Below, piece by piece: positions 9,669-19,148 of a stretch of DNA of 64,000 bases. Both the position numbers and the translations under genes were made by a program. How positions within the stretch are numbered: the stretch's first letter is position 1; the number at the start of each line of letters is the position of its first letter. The notes below the pieces were generated by a model, which worked only from the letters and a program-made list of their open reading frames with translations, was not told where the DNA came from and made no database searches. The stretch is from Melioribacter sp. (lineage in GTDB: Bacteria; Bacteroidota; Ignavibacteria; Ignavibacteriales; Melioribacteraceae): positions 24,877 to 88,876 of the forward strand of contig PMDS01000077.1 of NCBI GenBank assembly GCA_003155655.1. Direction: 5' to 3'.

Positions 9669-11162
9669 ATGAGAAAGAAAAATCTAATCGGAACCATATC
9701 TTTGGTCTTTATTGGAATTGTTTTTGGGGCAGTACTTGTTTCCGGTTTTGGTTGGGTGCGCCCTGGATATGGCAATGTAAGAATTGGAGCAGATAAACCC
9801 CCTGTTGAAAAATTAAATGCTGATGCTTCAGCTTTCAACAATGCGTTTGTTGAAGTTGCTGAGAAAGTAACCCCATCAATTGTTCAGGTTAATGTTGTTA
9901 CATCTCTAAAAAATAAGATGCCTGAAGGCTTACATTTTTTCTTCCCGTTCAAGGACGATATGCCTAAAGAACAAGAAGGCGGTGGTAGCGGGATTATAAT
10001 TTCCGAGGATGGATACATTCTGACAAATAATCATGTTGTCGAGAATGCTTCAAAGGTAACAGTTACACTGCATGATAAGAGAGAATTTGATGCAACTATA
10101 GTTGGAACCGACCCTACAACAGATCTTGCAGTAATTAAAGTTGATGCGAAAAATCTACCTACATCTTATCTTGGTGATTCTGATAAAATTAAGGTAGGTC
10201 AATGGGTAATGGCTATAGGTAATCCTCTATCATTAACATCAACAGTAACTGCTGGTATCATCAGTGCAACCGGAAGAAAAATTGGTATGAAGCAGGATAG
10301 TTATGCAGTTGAAAATTTTATACAGACAGACGCGGTAATTAACCCTGGTAACAGCGGTGGTGCCTTAGTGGATTTAACCGGGGCAGTAATTGGAATTAAT
10401 GCTGCAATTGCAACAAACGGTATGACACAAAGTTATATTGGATATGGATTTGCCATTCCGGTTAATCTTGCCAAAACAGTTGTAAATGATTTAATTACAA
10501 ATGGAAAAGTAAGCCGCGGCTATATTGGTGTAAGTATTTCTGAAGTTGATGCTGCAACTGCTAAAGCGGTTGGTCTAGGCGATCCGCGTGGCGTACTTAT
10601 ACAGGAAGTTGTAAAAGACGGGGCAGCATCCAAGGAAGATATTAAAGAAGGTGATATAATTCTCAAAGTTGATGGGCTGCCTGTAAACGAACCTAATGAA
10701 CTACAATCTACTATTGCTACAAAAAAAGCAGGCTCTGTTGTTAAATTGGATATCTTCAGAGATGGTAAACAAATAGAAAGAAACGTTACGCTTAAAGCTC
10801 GTGATGATAAAAGCACAGTTACCACTACATCGTTAGACAGAAATAGAAAAGGAAAAAGTATTGATTCTAAAGAAATTACTCTTGAGAATATTGGTATAAC
10901 GGTGCGAAATATGGAAAATGATGAAAAGGAACAGTACAAGGTAGAGAACGGTGTTATAGTTACTAATGTTAAAGATTTTAGCAAAGCTTACGATAAAGGA
11001 ATTACAAGCGGACTTGTTATTTTGTCAGCTGATAGAAAAGAAGTATCATCAGTTAGTGAATTGAAATCAATTCTTGACAAAAAGAAAGGTGAAGCTGTAT
11101 TATTAAAAGTTGTGAATGATAAAGAAAATGCAAGAATTATTGGGATTGAAATTCCTAGATAA
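9669..11162 (+). CDS. degP: HtrA/DegP-type periplasmic serine protease (Do family)
   Basis: An envelope quality-control protease and chaperone. An N-terminal hydrophobic segment (about residues 7-27) acts as signal or anchor. The trypsin-like domain carries the full triad: His122 in TNNHVV, Asp152 in TTDLAV, Ser229 in GNSGGAL. Two PDZ domains follow (about 280-375 and 400-490), the DegP/DegQ arrangement rather than the single-PDZ DegS one. An AGGAG ribosome site precedes the ATG. The gene stands alone, with a strong terminator directly after it, so it is probably transcribed as a single gene. Confidence 0.93.
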   Translation: MRKKNLIGTISLVFIGIVFGAVLVSGFGWVRPGYGNVRIGADKPPVEKLNADASAFNNAFVEVAEKVTPSIVQVNVVTSLKNKMPEGLHFFFPFKDDMPKEQEGGGSGIIISEDGYILTNNHVVENASKVTVTLHDKREFDATIVGTDPTTDLAVIKVDAKNLPTSYLGDSDKIKVGQWVMAIGNPLSLTSTVTAGIISATGRKIGMKQDSYAVENFIQTDAVINPGNSGGALVDLTGAVIGINAAIATNGMTQSYIGYGFAIPVNLAKTVVNDLITNGKVSRGYIGVSISEVDAATAKAVGLGDPRGVLIQEVVKDGAASKEDIKEGDIILKVDGLPVNEPNELQSTIATKKAGSVVKLDIFRDGKQIERNVTLKARDDKSTVTTTSLDRNRKGKSIDSKEITLENIGITVRNMENDEKEQYKVENGVIVTNVKDFSKAYDKGITSGLVILSADRKEVSSVSELKSILDKKKGEAVLLKVVNDKENARIIGIEIPR

Positions 11163-11185
11163 TAAATAATATTAGATAATTTAAT

Positions 11186-11217
11186 AAAAAGCGCTCATGA
11201 TTTGAGCGCTTTTTTTA
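11186..11217 (+). terminator. Rho-independent terminator after degP
   Basis: A perfect inverted repeat AGCGCTCA/TGAGCGCT (11190-11197 and 11203-11210) with a five-base loop is followed by a run of T (11211-11216). A run of A precedes the stem, so it could also act on the other strand. It separates degP from aroC. Confidence 0.9.
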
Positions 11218-11249
11218 TATTTGCACATCAAACATAACATAGAAAAAAT

Positions 11250-12464
11250 ATGATTGAATTTACTACGGCAGGCGAATCTCACGGTAAGGGACTTGTTGCA
11301 GTTGTCTCAGGTATACCTTCAAATCTTATAATTTCTGAAGAGTATATCAACCAACATCTCAAAAGAAGGCAGCTTGGATATGGACGCGGGCTAAGAATGA
11401 AAATTGAATCCGATACTGCCGAGATACTTACAGGTGTTCGTTTTGCTAAAACATTGGGCTCACCAATTTCATTATTTATTAAGAATAAAGATTGGGAAAA
11501 CTGGATTGAAAAAATGAGTGTTGGTCTGCCTGCAAAAGATGTTGAGAAAATTTCAATACCGCGGCCGGGACACGCCGATCTTGTTGGAACAATGAAATAT
11601 GGGTATGATGATATACGTAACTCGATTGAAAGGTCAAGCGCCCGTGAAACAGCAGCCCGCGTTGCTGCCTGTTCGGTTGCCAGAAAATTATTAAGTGAGT
11701 TTGGCATTGAAGTCGGAAGTTATGTGGAAAGCATTGGCGGAATATATCCTAAAGAAAATTACGCCGGAAGGTATCTTGAAGGGAGTAATCTGAAAAATAT
11801 GTCTGCTGATAAACTTAATTTACTTGCTGATCAAAGTGACGTACGGGTAATGGATGAAGTTCAAGGGAAAAAAATTATTAGCAAAATTAAGCAGGCAAAA
11901 AAACTTGGTGATACACTTGGCGGAACATTTTATGTGATAGTTACCGGTATGCCTGCAGGTCTGGGAAGTTTTGTAGATTATAATTCCCGTTTGGATGCGG
12001 AATTATCGAAATCAATTATGTCGATACAGGCGGTAAAAGGTGTTGAAATCGGTCTTGGCTTTGCCGCAGCAAATTATTTTGGTTCTCAGGTTCATGATGA
12101 AATTATTCTTAAAGGAAATGAATTTACACGCAAGACAAACCATGCAGGCGGTATTGAAGGAAGTATTTCTACGGGACTGCCAATTATAATTCGTGGCGCC
12201 ATGAAACCGATTTCAACATTAATGTCTCCGCTCCAATCTGTTGATCTTTCAACAATGAAAAAAGTTGATGCCAGAAGAGAAAGAAGCGACTTTGTTGCTG
12301 TTCCTGCGTGTGCTGTGATAGCTGAATCAATGGCAGCATGGACAGTTGCAAAATATTTCCTTACCAAATTTGGAGGGGACTCTATTGAGGAAGTGAAAGA
12401 GAATTACAGGAATTATTACAAAAATGTATTCCGGATAACTAAAAAGAATTTTTCAAGGAGATAA
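11250..12464 (+). CDS. aroC: Chorismate synthase
   Basis: Makes chorismate from 5-enolpyruvylshikimate-3-phosphate, using reduced FMN: the last shikimate-pathway step. Family landmarks include the N-terminal GESHGKGLVAVVSGIPSNL, the RRQLGYGRGLRM FMN/substrate loop, RPGHADLVGTMKYG, RSSARETAARVAACSVAR with the catalytic His/Arg region, and near the C-terminus RRERSDFVAVPACAVIAES. Length (404 residues) agrees with the longer bacterial type. The next gene starts immediately after its stop codon. Confidence 0.96.
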   Translation: MIEFTTAGESHGKGLVAVVSGIPSNLIISEEYINQHLKRRQLGYGRGLRMKIESDTAEILTGVRFAKTLGSPISLFIKNKDWENWIEKMSVGLPAKDVEKISIPRPGHADLVGTMKYGYDDIRNSIERSSARETAARVAACSVARKLLSEFGIEVGSYVESIGGIYPKENYAGRYLEGSNLKNMSADKLNLLADQSDVRVMDEVQGKKIISKIKQAKKLGDTLGGTFYVIVTGMPAGLGSFVDYNSRLDAELSKSIMSIQAVKGVEIGLGFAAANYFGSQVHDEIILKGNEFTRKTNHAGGIEGSISTGLPIIIRGAMKPISTLMSPLQSVDLSTMKKVDARRERSDFVAVPACAVIAESMAAWTVAKYFLTKFGGDSIEEVKENYRNYYKNVFRITKKNFSRR

Positions 12465-13106
12465 ATGCTTCAAATTCAGCGTTTTGTATTTAATCCTTTT
12501 TACGAAAATACATACTTAATTTGGGATGAAGATTCTAAAGAAGCGGCAGTGATAGACCCCGGTTGTTTTGACGAAAGCGAAAAAGATGCATTAATTAAAT
12601 TTATTCATGCTAATTCACTTAAGATTAAATATTTAATAAATACTCACTGCCATATTGATCATATTATCGGCAACTCATACATAAAAGAAAAATATAATCC
12701 TTTATTTCTTGCACCTGAGAAAGATTTGTTCCTTCTTAAATCAATTGTTGAAGAAGCTGGTAAATATTACATAGAGGTAGAACCTTCACCAATGCCTGAT
12801 GAATATTTGTCCGAAAACACTTTATTAAATCTTGGTAAAAATAATTGCATTATTATTGAAACACCGGGACATACCCCGGGAGGAACCTGCCTCTATTTTG
12901 AGAAGGATAAAATTTGTTTTACAGGTGATGTTTTATTTAATAGAAGCATCGGTCGAACTGACCTCTCCGGCGGCAATTATGAATCACTTATAGATTCGGT
13001 AAAGGATAAATTATTTACTTTGCCGGATGATGTTAAAATATACTCCGGTCACGAATCTTCAAGTACTATTGGTGATGAAAAAAGATATAACCCGTTTTTC
13101 AGGTAA
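12465..13106 (+). CDS. Metallo-beta-lactamase-fold hydrolase (glyoxalase II-like)
   Basis: 213 residues with the HxHxDH dinuclear-metal motif in THCHIDH (about residues 60-66). Further ligands are His in TPGHTPGG, Asp in FTGDVLF and His in YSGHESS. This is the YcbL/glyoxalase II-like subgroup, which hydrolyses thioesters or related compounds; the exact substrate is unknown. The start codon directly abuts the aroC stop, so the two are cotranscribed. There is no signal peptide, so it is cytoplasmic. Confidence 0.88.
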   Translation: MLQIQRFVFNPFYENTYLIWDEDSKEAAVIDPGCFDESEKDALIKFIHANSLKIKYLINTHCHIDHIIGNSYIKEKYNPLFLAPEKDLFLLKSIVEEAGKYYIEVEPSPMPDEYLSENTLLNLGKNNCIIIETPGHTPGGTCLYFEKDKICFTGDVLFNRSIGRTDLSGGNYESLIDSVKDKLFTLPDDVKIYSGHESSSTIGDEKRYNPFFR

Positions 13107-13176
13107 ATATTAAGTTGATTTAACTCAAAGCAATAGATATATTTATTTTATAATCTAAAAATTAAACACTTAGAAT

Positions 13177-13932
13177 ATGGCTGAGAGAAACAAAGAATTA
13201 AAAAATAGTTTTAAACTAATTCTTACAATATTGTTCGTTTATGTTGTGCTGTTTGAATTCATTCTTCCGGTTAATAAATTTCTGCCAAAACCATCAATTC
13301 TGTTCGAATCTATTTTTTATATAATTAATGATTATAACTTATTTATATCAATTTCAGTTTCTTTCACAATTGTAATTGTTGCATTTGTAGTTGCATATAT
13401 TGGTGTATATGTACGGGCTCCATATCTTTTAAGATGGCTCACAAGATATAAAGAGTCATTTACCACACTAAATGTTTTCAGATATTTCTTAATTATTGTA
13501 GTAGTTATACTTATTAAGCAATGGTTTGAAGAAACATTGTTTTGGGAATTCTTTTTTGCAACCCTTTTTGTTTTCATTTTATCATTAAAAAAACTTTTTG
13601 ATAAAATTGAAAATGTAAAAGATGAATATGTTGTTGTTGGTAAAAATCTTGGTTTAACAGATATGGAGATCAGTGAGGATATACATTGGAAATATTTGCA
13701 GCCGGTTCTAATAGGTTACTATGAAAAACTCAATATTTCCTTATGGAGTATTATTTTGGTTTTTGAATTTATTGGCGATACAAATGGACTTGGACACGCA
13801 TTCCATAAAGCATTAGTTTATAAAGATCTTAATGCAATAATACTTTTCAGCTTTATACTTTTTGTGCTTGTTTGGGTTACAACTTTTATTATTAAAGTTA
13901 TTAAAAGAAAATATTTCAACTGGGCAGATTGA
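13177..13932 (+). CDS. NitT/TauT-type ABC transporter permease-like protein
   Basis: 251 residues with about six hydrophobic helices. The N-terminal LPKPSILFESI and the cytoplasmic loop region VVGKNLGLTDMEI...GLGHAF resemble the EAA-loop region of SsuC/TauC permeases, which import sulfonates, nitrate or related anions. The gene overlaps the following ATPase gene by 4 bases. No periplasmic binding-protein gene is nearby, which normal importers of this class need. With a partner ATPase that has lost key residues, the pair may have drifted to another role. Confidence 0.7.
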   Translation: MAERNKELKNSFKLILTILFVYVVLFEFILPVNKFLPKPSILFESIFYIINDYNLFISISVSFTIVIVAFVVAYIGVYVRAPYLLRWLTRYKESFTTLNVFRYFLIIVVVILIKQWFEETLFWEFFFATLFVFILSLKKLFDKIENVKDEYVVVGKNLGLTDMEISEDIHWKYLQPVLIGYYEKLNISLWSIILVFEFIGDTNGLGHAFHKALVYKDLNAIILFSFILFVLVWVTTFIIKVIKRKYFNWAD

Positions 13933-14681
13933 TTATGGTAGAGATAAAAAAAATATCATTTGAAGATTCTACAAGTGCCATAAAGAAACTACCTTGTTTA
14001 AAAAATATTTCTCTAGAAACTTTTGAAGGTAAAATAACTTCCTTTATTGCTCCGAAGAATTCCGGTAAATCCTTATTATTAAAAATTATTGCAGGTATTG
14101 AAGCTCCATCTTCAGGAGAAATAGTAAATATCGGCGGCAAAAAAATTGTTTATATTCCCGGCAAGTCTTCATCTTTCCCATGGCTGAATGTTTATGAAAA
14201 TGTTTCCTTTGGTTTAAGAAAGCCCGATGTAGTTGAAATTAAAAGAATAATTAATCTTGTTGGATTAGAGGGTTACGAAAAACACCGCCCAAACAATAAA
14301 AGTTATGGTTTCAGATTCAGGATATCTCTTGCACGTTCATTGGCACAAAACCCTTCGTTAATTCTTTTAGACGATCCGTTTTCACAGATGGATGACATTT
14401 CAAAAAAAGAAATATTCCAGCTTGTTCGACTGGTCAGTAAAAATAGTAAAGTTTGTTTTTTGCTTGCTTCATCAAATATAACAGAAGCCCTTTTCTTATC
14501 TGATAAGATTTATTTGATGAAGATAAATCCGCTTGAAATATTTCACGAAGAGGATATTAAATTTGCCGGTGAAAGAAAAGTATCACTTCTAAAATCTAAA
14601 AAATTTATCCAGCTTTGCAGTCAATTCTATAATCTCATCAAATTAAAAGATCCACAAAATCTATTTAACATTTCTATCTAA
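13929..14681 (+). CDS. Divergent ABC ATPase of the NitT/TauT (SsuB-like) type, several catalytic residues replaced
   Basis: 250 residues with the overall SsuB/TauB layout. Walker A reads APKNSGKS, keeping Lys and Ser but with Ala for the first Gly. The Q-loop position around VYIPGKSSSFPW lacks the usual Gln. The signature region reads KSYGFRFRISLARSLA instead of LSGGQ. Walker B is LILLDDPF, with Asp for the catalytic Glu. The H-switch region is LLASSNITEA, with no His. ATP may bind, but hydrolysis should be weak or absent by family rules. An N-terminal in-frame ATG at 13935 is an alternative start. It is coupled to the upstream permease by a 4-base overlap. Confidence 0.75.
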   Translation: MIMVEIKKISFEDSTSAIKKLPCLKNISLETFEGKITSFIAPKNSGKSLLLKIIAGIEAPSSGEIVNIGGKKIVYIPGKSSSFPWLNVYENVSFGLRKPDVVEIKRIINLVGLEGYEKHRPNNKSYGFRFRISLARSLAQNPSLILLDDPFSQMDDISKKEIFQLVRLVSKNSKVCFLLASSNITEALFLSDKIYLMKINPLEIFHEEDIKFAGERKVSLLKSKKFIQLCSQFYNLIKLKDPQNLFNISI

Positions 14682-14700
14682 CTAAATTGGAAGTTAGAAA

Positions 14701-16245
14701 ATGAAAGATAAATTTGAGAAGCTCGAGGGTTTGCGTTTAGAAGCAAAACTTGGAGGCGGTGAAAATAAAATAAAATTGCAACATGAAAAGGGAAAATTGA
14801 CTGCAAGAGAAAGAGTACAATTGCTAGTTGATGAAGGCAGTTTCCAGGAGATTGACGCATTTGTTAAGCATAGGAGTAATGATTTTGGCTTAGAAAAACA
14901 GCACATTCCCGGGGATGGTGTTGTTACCGGTTTTGCTAGAATTGAAGGAAGACAGGTTGTATTATACAGTCAGGATTTTACAGTTCTTGGCGGTTCACTT
15001 TCAGAGACAAACTCACTTAAGATCTGTAAAGTGATGGATATGGCAATGAAGATCGGTGTGCCTGTAATTGGGTTAAATGATTCCGGAGGTGCAAGGATTC
15101 AGGAAGGTGTGGTTAGTCTTGGCGGTTATGCAGATATATTTTTAAGGAATACACTTGCTTCAGGAGTAATACCACAAATTTCAGCTATTTTGGGGCCATG
15201 TGCAGGCGGAGCGGTATATTCGCCGGCAATTACAGACTTCATTTTCATGGTTAAAAATACAAGCCATATGTTTGTTACCGGTCCAAGCGTGGTTAAAACA
15301 GTAACTCATGAAGAAGTAAGCTTTGAAGACCTGGGTGGTGCTGAAACACATGCTTCTAAAAGTGGTGTCGCCCATTTTGTTTTTGATAACGAAGTTGAAA
15401 CGCTTGCCAATGTAAGAAAACTGTTTGGATTTCTTCCACTGAACTGGAAAGATCAAGCTCCTGAAAAAGAATTCGATTTTAAGAAGGATTTAGTTAATGA
15501 AAAATTGGATGGAATAATTCCAGCCAATCCTAACAAACCTTACGATATGAAAGAAATCGTCAGGTTATTAATTGACGATTCAGACTTTTTTGAAGTTCAT
15601 TCAAACTATGCACAAAATTTAATAGTAGGCTTTGGAAGAGTAGGCGGCTTGGTCGTTGGCGTTATTGCTAATCAACCTGAAGTATTGGCTGGTGTGCTGG
15701 ATATTAATTCGTCTATAAAAGGTGCAAGGTTTGTTCGTTTTTGCGATGCTTTTAATATTCCTCTTTTAATATTGGAAGATGTACCCGGATTTTTGCCTGG
15801 TACGGAACAAGAATGGAATGGAATAATACGTCATGGTTCAAAGCTGCTTTTTGCGTTTTGCGAAGCTACTGTGCCAAAAGTGACTGTAATTATACGGAAA
15901 GCTTATGGAGGCGCTTATGACGTAATGAATTCAAAACATATCAGGGGAGATTTTAATTTTGCCTGGCCTTCTGCAGAGATTGCTGTTATGGGACCGAAAG
16001 GGGCTGTAGAAATTATTTTCAAAAAAGAGATTTCTTCTTCTAAAAATCCTGATGAAAAAATGAATGAAAAACTTGAAGAATATATTGAGAAATTTACAAA
16101 TCCGTATATAGCTGCTGAAAGAGGATACATCGATGAAGTAATTTTACCCAGGGAGACAAGAATACGCATTGTTCAGGCTTTCCAACTGCTTAAAACTAAG
16201 GTGGATTTTAACCCAAAAAAGAAACATTGTAATATTCCATTATAA
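14701..16245 (+). CDS. pccB: Acyl-CoA (propionyl-CoA type) carboxylase, carboxyltransferase subunit
   Basis: 514 residues, matching the beta subunit of propionyl-CoA/acyl-CoA carboxylases, which move CO2 from carboxybiotin onto an acyl-CoA. Visible landmarks: [20 protein letters not shown] at the N-terminus, [16 protein letters not shown] and [11 protein letters not shown] (oxyanion hole of the first crotonase-like half), and [20 protein letters not shown] with AYGGAYDVM in the second half. No biotin carboxylase is adjacent; the likely partners are the genes at 44056-46045. Chain specificity (propionyl versus acetyl) cannot be fixed from sequence alone. Confidence 0.88.
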   Translation: MKDKFEKLEGLRLEAKLGGGENKIKLQHEKGKLTARERVQLLVDEGSFQEIDAFVKHRSNDFGLEKQHIPGDGVVTGFARIEGRQVVLYSQDFTVLGGSLSETNSLKICKVMDMAMKIGVPVIGLNDSGGARIQEGVVSLGGYADIFLRNTLASGVIPQISAILGPCAGGAVYSPAITDFIFMVKNTSHMFVTGPSVVKTVTHEEVSFEDLGGAETHASKSGVAHFVFDNEVETLANVRKLFGFLPLNWKDQAPEKEFDFKKDLVNEKLDGIIPANPNKPYDMKEIVRLLIDDSDFFEVHSNYAQNLIVGFGRVGGLVVGVIANQPEVLAGVLDINSSIKGARFVRFCDAFNIPLLILEDVPGFLPGTEQEWNGIIRHGSKLLFAFCEATVPKVTVIIRKAYGGAYDVMNSKHIRGDFNFAWPSAEIAVMGPKGAVEIIFKKEISSSKNPDEKMNEKLEEYIEKFTNPYIAAERGYIDEVILPRETRIRIVQAFQLLKTKVDFNPKKKHCNIPL

Positions 16246-16307
16246 AAATTTAAAAACCTAACTCCTTTAATAACAATTACTAAAGTTAACTGATTTAATA
16301 AACTAAC

Positions 16308-16336
16308 TTGACAATCCGTTTATAAGGACTTAAATT
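16308..16336 (+). promoter_or_regulatory. Sigma-70-like promoter for the LysM transglycosylase gene
   Basis: TTGACA (16308-16313), a 17-base spacer and TAAATT (16331-16336) lie about 30 bases before the GTG start at 16367. The -35 box is perfect and the spacing ideal; the -10 box matches only in part. Confidence 0.45.
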
Positions 16337-16366
16337 GCAAAAGAAATTTAAGAAAACGGAGCCTGT

Positions 16367-18967
16367 GTGAAAAAGCTGCTATTTTTATCAATAGTACTCT
16401 TTTCTATTTTTGTCTTTTCATCATGCAGTTCAATAAAATCCACCACTCAGACCCAGACAAAAACTATTGTCTCTAATGATACTTTAAAAGTTGCCGAAGT
16501 TCCTTCTAAAATGAACGAAATGTTAGAAAGTGCTCGCAGGGATTACGTTAATGCACTTTACCAGCAAAAGCTCGGTTTCAAAGTTGAAACTCTTAATTAT
16601 TTTGAATCTGCTCTTTCTACAATAAATAAACTTAGTTATTATCCAAATATTGAGGAAAATACTACATTCAATGATTTAGAAAATTCAATTGTACAGGATT
16701 ATCAAATGTACGTTGAAAGTCTTGACGAATTACCCGAAAACGCCTCAATAAACGCATTTGAAGAGTGGATGAATAAAAAGATTCCTGATGTTATCCAAGA
16801 AGATGAGGATAGTACCAGCGTTAAAGTTGAGAAGGTAACTAGTACTATTGTTGTTGTCGGTGATTTTCCTCTTGAAGTTAACAGGTACGTTGAACAATAT
16901 ATTGAATACTTTACAGGCAGGGGAAGGCATTACATTGAGAGCTGGTTATCACGTTCAGGAAAATATTTCCCTTTAATGGCTAAAATTTTTGCAAATGAAA
17001 AAGTACCTCAGCAACTGATCTATTTAAGTATGCCTGAAAGCGGATTAAATCCAAATGCGCGTTCCTGGGCAAAAGCTGTTGGTATGTGGCAGTTTGTTAA
17101 AGGAACTGCTAGATTATATGATTTGGGCGTTGGTTTTGATATTGATGAAAGAAAAGATCCCGAGAAGGCTACAAGAGCTGCTGCAAAACATCTTAGGGAT
17201 CTATATACATCTCTTGGTGATTGGTACCTGGCATGTGCTTCATATAACAGCGGCGAAGGCAGAGTCAGAAAAGCTATGCGTAGGGCAAACTCAAGTGATT
17301 TTTGGGAAATACGCCGGTTTCTTCCTCGAGAAACTAGAAATTATATTCCACAATATATTGCCGTTACTCTGATAGCCAGCCAGCCGGATAAATACGGATT
17401 TGCAAATATTCAATACGAAAAACCGCACGAATATAAAATTTATAATATCAAGGAAGCTGTTGACCTGATTATTCTTGCTAAATGTGCCGGTGTTAGTGTT
17501 GAACTTATGCGTGAAATGAATCCGGAACTTTCACAAAATATTACACCTGCTAATTTTGAAGGCGGTTATCCTTTGCGTGTTCCGACAAAATCTTATGATG
17601 CATTTGTTAAGAATCTGAAAAACGTTCCGGATAGCGCTAAAATTCTGTTTATGACTTATACAGTTAAACACAATGAAAAACTTTCTACGATTGCATCCAA
17701 ATATGATGTAAGTATTTCAAAACTTGCAGATTTTAACGGAATATCTACACGAGGAAAATTAAAAGCAGGAACTGAACTAAGAATACCGGTTTCTAACTTT
17801 AGTCCGGATGATTTGTCAATTAATACTGATGTACTACCCGCTATTGAAGAAGAAATAAATACGTTGGATCAGAATCCTTCCTATAAATTGGAGTTGACTA
17901 ATAACACTGATCAGTCAAAATTTTCAAAAATGTATCTGGAAATGTCAGGTGATTCGGTTAAATATTTAATCCCTGAAGGAAAAGATACTGTTAAATACAA
18001 TGTTAAAAGTAAAGATAACCTAATTGATATCGCTGATTTATTCAAAGTTCGTGTCTCTGATATTAGAAACTGGAATAATCTTCCATATACATCAACAGTT
18101 CGTGTCGGTCAACAGCTGATTATTTTTGTCCCTAATGATAAAGTTGAATATTATTCATCGATTGACAAGATGAGTGAATCTGAAAAAGGGAATTTATTAT
18201 TTGTCAATTCAGGCGATACTTCGGTTGAACACAGGATTAGAAACGGTGAATCTCTTGCAAGTATAGCCTCAAGATATGGAGTAACAGTAGCGCAGATCAA
18301 AGAATGGAATAACTTAAGAAGCAATAATCTGGTACGTGGCAAGAAATTAGTGATCTATTCAGGAGATAATAGAAAATCATCCAACCATAGTTTAGCATCA
18401 GGAAACAGTACAACTAAATATAAAGTTAGAAGAGGTGATTCTCTTGGTAAAATTGCTGAAAAAAATGGTGTTACTATCGCTCAGCTAAGAAAATGGAATA
18501 ATTTGGGGTCCAGTAAAATTGCCGTTGGAAACGTTTTAATTGTTCATGGAAAAGAAACAGCTTCCTCTTTAGGTGATAATACTACAAGAAAAGATGGAAA
18601 TGTTATTAGCTATACGGTTCAAAAAGGTGATGCAATTGGTAGTATTGCTGAAAAATTCAAAGTATCTACAACAGAAATTAAAAAATGGAATAACTTAACT
18701 TCAAATAAAATTGTAGCTGGTAAATCATTATCAATTTATTCAGATGAAGAAGCTGACAAATCTGTTAAATCTTCAAATACTAAAAAGTCATCTCCGTTAA
18801 AAAAGGACAACAAAGATGTTAGCAGTAAAGTCCATAAGGTTATTGAAGGAGAATCATTATGGACCATTGCCAAGAATAATAATGTTCAAGTTTCCGATTT
18901 AATGGAATGGAACAATTTGAAAAATGACCGTGTTAAAGTAGGACAGAAATTAAAAATTCAAAATTAA
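16367..18967 (+). CDS. mltD: Lytic murein transglycosylase lipoprotein with six LysM repeats (MltD-like)
   Basis: Cuts the glycan strands of peptidoglycan. The GTG start gives a lipoprotein signal with lipobox FSSC near residue 22. A predicted helical region is followed by the SLT domain: [12 protein letters not shown] with the catalytic Glu near residue 224, [16 protein letters not shown] and [11 protein letters not shown], the family 1D pattern. Six LysM modules then bind peptidoglycan, starting near residues 429, 544, 623, 685, 744 and 823, with repeated WNNL motifs. E. coli MltD has only two. A low-complexity Ser/Lys linker separates the last module. The gene appears monocistronic. Confidence 0.9.
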   Translation: MKKLLFLSIVLFSIFVFSSCSSIKSTTQTQTKTIVSNDTLKVAEVPSKMNEMLESARRDYVNALYQQKLGFKVETLNYFESALSTINKLSYYPNIEENTTFNDLENSIVQDYQMYVESLDELPENASINAFEEWMNKKIPDVIQEDEDSTSVKVEKVTSTIVVVGDFPLEVNRYVEQYIEYFTGRGRHYIESWLSRSGKYFPLMAKIFANEKVPQQLIYLSMPESGLNPNARSWAKAVGMWQFVKGTARLYDLGVGFDIDERKDPEKATRAAAKHLRDLYTSLGDWYLACASYNSGEGRVRKAMRRANSSDFWEIRRFLPRETRNYIPQYIAVTLIASQPDKYGFANIQYEKPHEYKIYNIKEAVDLIILAKCAGVSVELMREMNPELSQNITPANFEGGYPLRVPTKSYDAFVKNLKNVPDSAKILFMTYTVKHNEKLSTIASKYDVSISKLADFNGISTRGKLKAGTELRIPVSNFSPDDLSINTDVLPAIEEEINTLDQNPSYKLELTNNTDQSKFSKMYLEMSGDSVKYLIPEGKDTVKYNVKSKDNLIDIADLFKVRVSDIRNWNNLPYTSTVRVGQQLIIFVPNDKVEYYSSIDKMSESEKGNLLFVNSGDTSVEHRIRNGESLASIASRYGVTVAQIKEWNNLRSNNLVRGKKLVIYSGDNRKSSNHSLASGNSTTKYKVRRGDSLGKIAEKNGVTIAQLRKWNNLGSSKIAVGNVLIVHGKETASSLGDNTTRKDGNVISYTVQKGDAIGSIAEKFKVSTTEIKKWNNLTSNKIVAGKSLSIYSDEEADKSVKSSNTKKSSPLKKDNKDVSSKVHKVIEGESLWTIAKNNNVQVSDLMEWNNLKNDRVKVGQKLKIQN

Positions 18968-18989
18968 ATCGTTCTTTAAATTAAAATAA

Positions 18990-19078
18990 GTCGTTAGGGG
19001 TGCCCTCGAATGTACATGAGCGGCTGAGAGTAGACCCTTGAACCTGATCTGGGTAATGCCAGCGTAGGAAAGCGGGTT
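18990..19078 (+). ncRNA. TPP (thiamine pyrophosphate) riboswitch, THI element
   Basis: The conserved THI-box parts appear in order: GGGGTGCC near the 5' side, GGCTGAGAGTAGACCC, the ACCTGATCTGGGTAATGCC core, and GCGTAGGAAAGCG closing P1 (CGTT near 18991 pairs with AGCG near 19071). TPP binding normally switches downstream gene expression off. The location, just before a TonB receptor and thiamine pyrophosphokinase, agrees with this. A terminator hairpin directly follows and forms the likely expression platform. Confidence 0.95.
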
Positions 19079-19094
19079 TGGAATATTTGAGTTA

Positions 19095-19117
19095 CCGTTT
19101 TCCAAAAACGGCTTTTT
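19095..19117 (+). terminator. Terminator hairpin of the TPP riboswitch (expression platform)
   Basis: CCGTTTT (19095-19101) pairs with AAAACGG (19105-19111) across a three-base loop, followed by CTTTTT. It lies between the riboswitch aptamer and the ribosome site AAAGGAG of the TonB receptor. This fits control by premature transcription termination when TPP is bound. I did not identify a clear antiterminator pairing. Confidence 0.75.
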
Positions 19118-19148
19118 ATTTCTTAATTAAATTCAAAGGAGAAATAGA

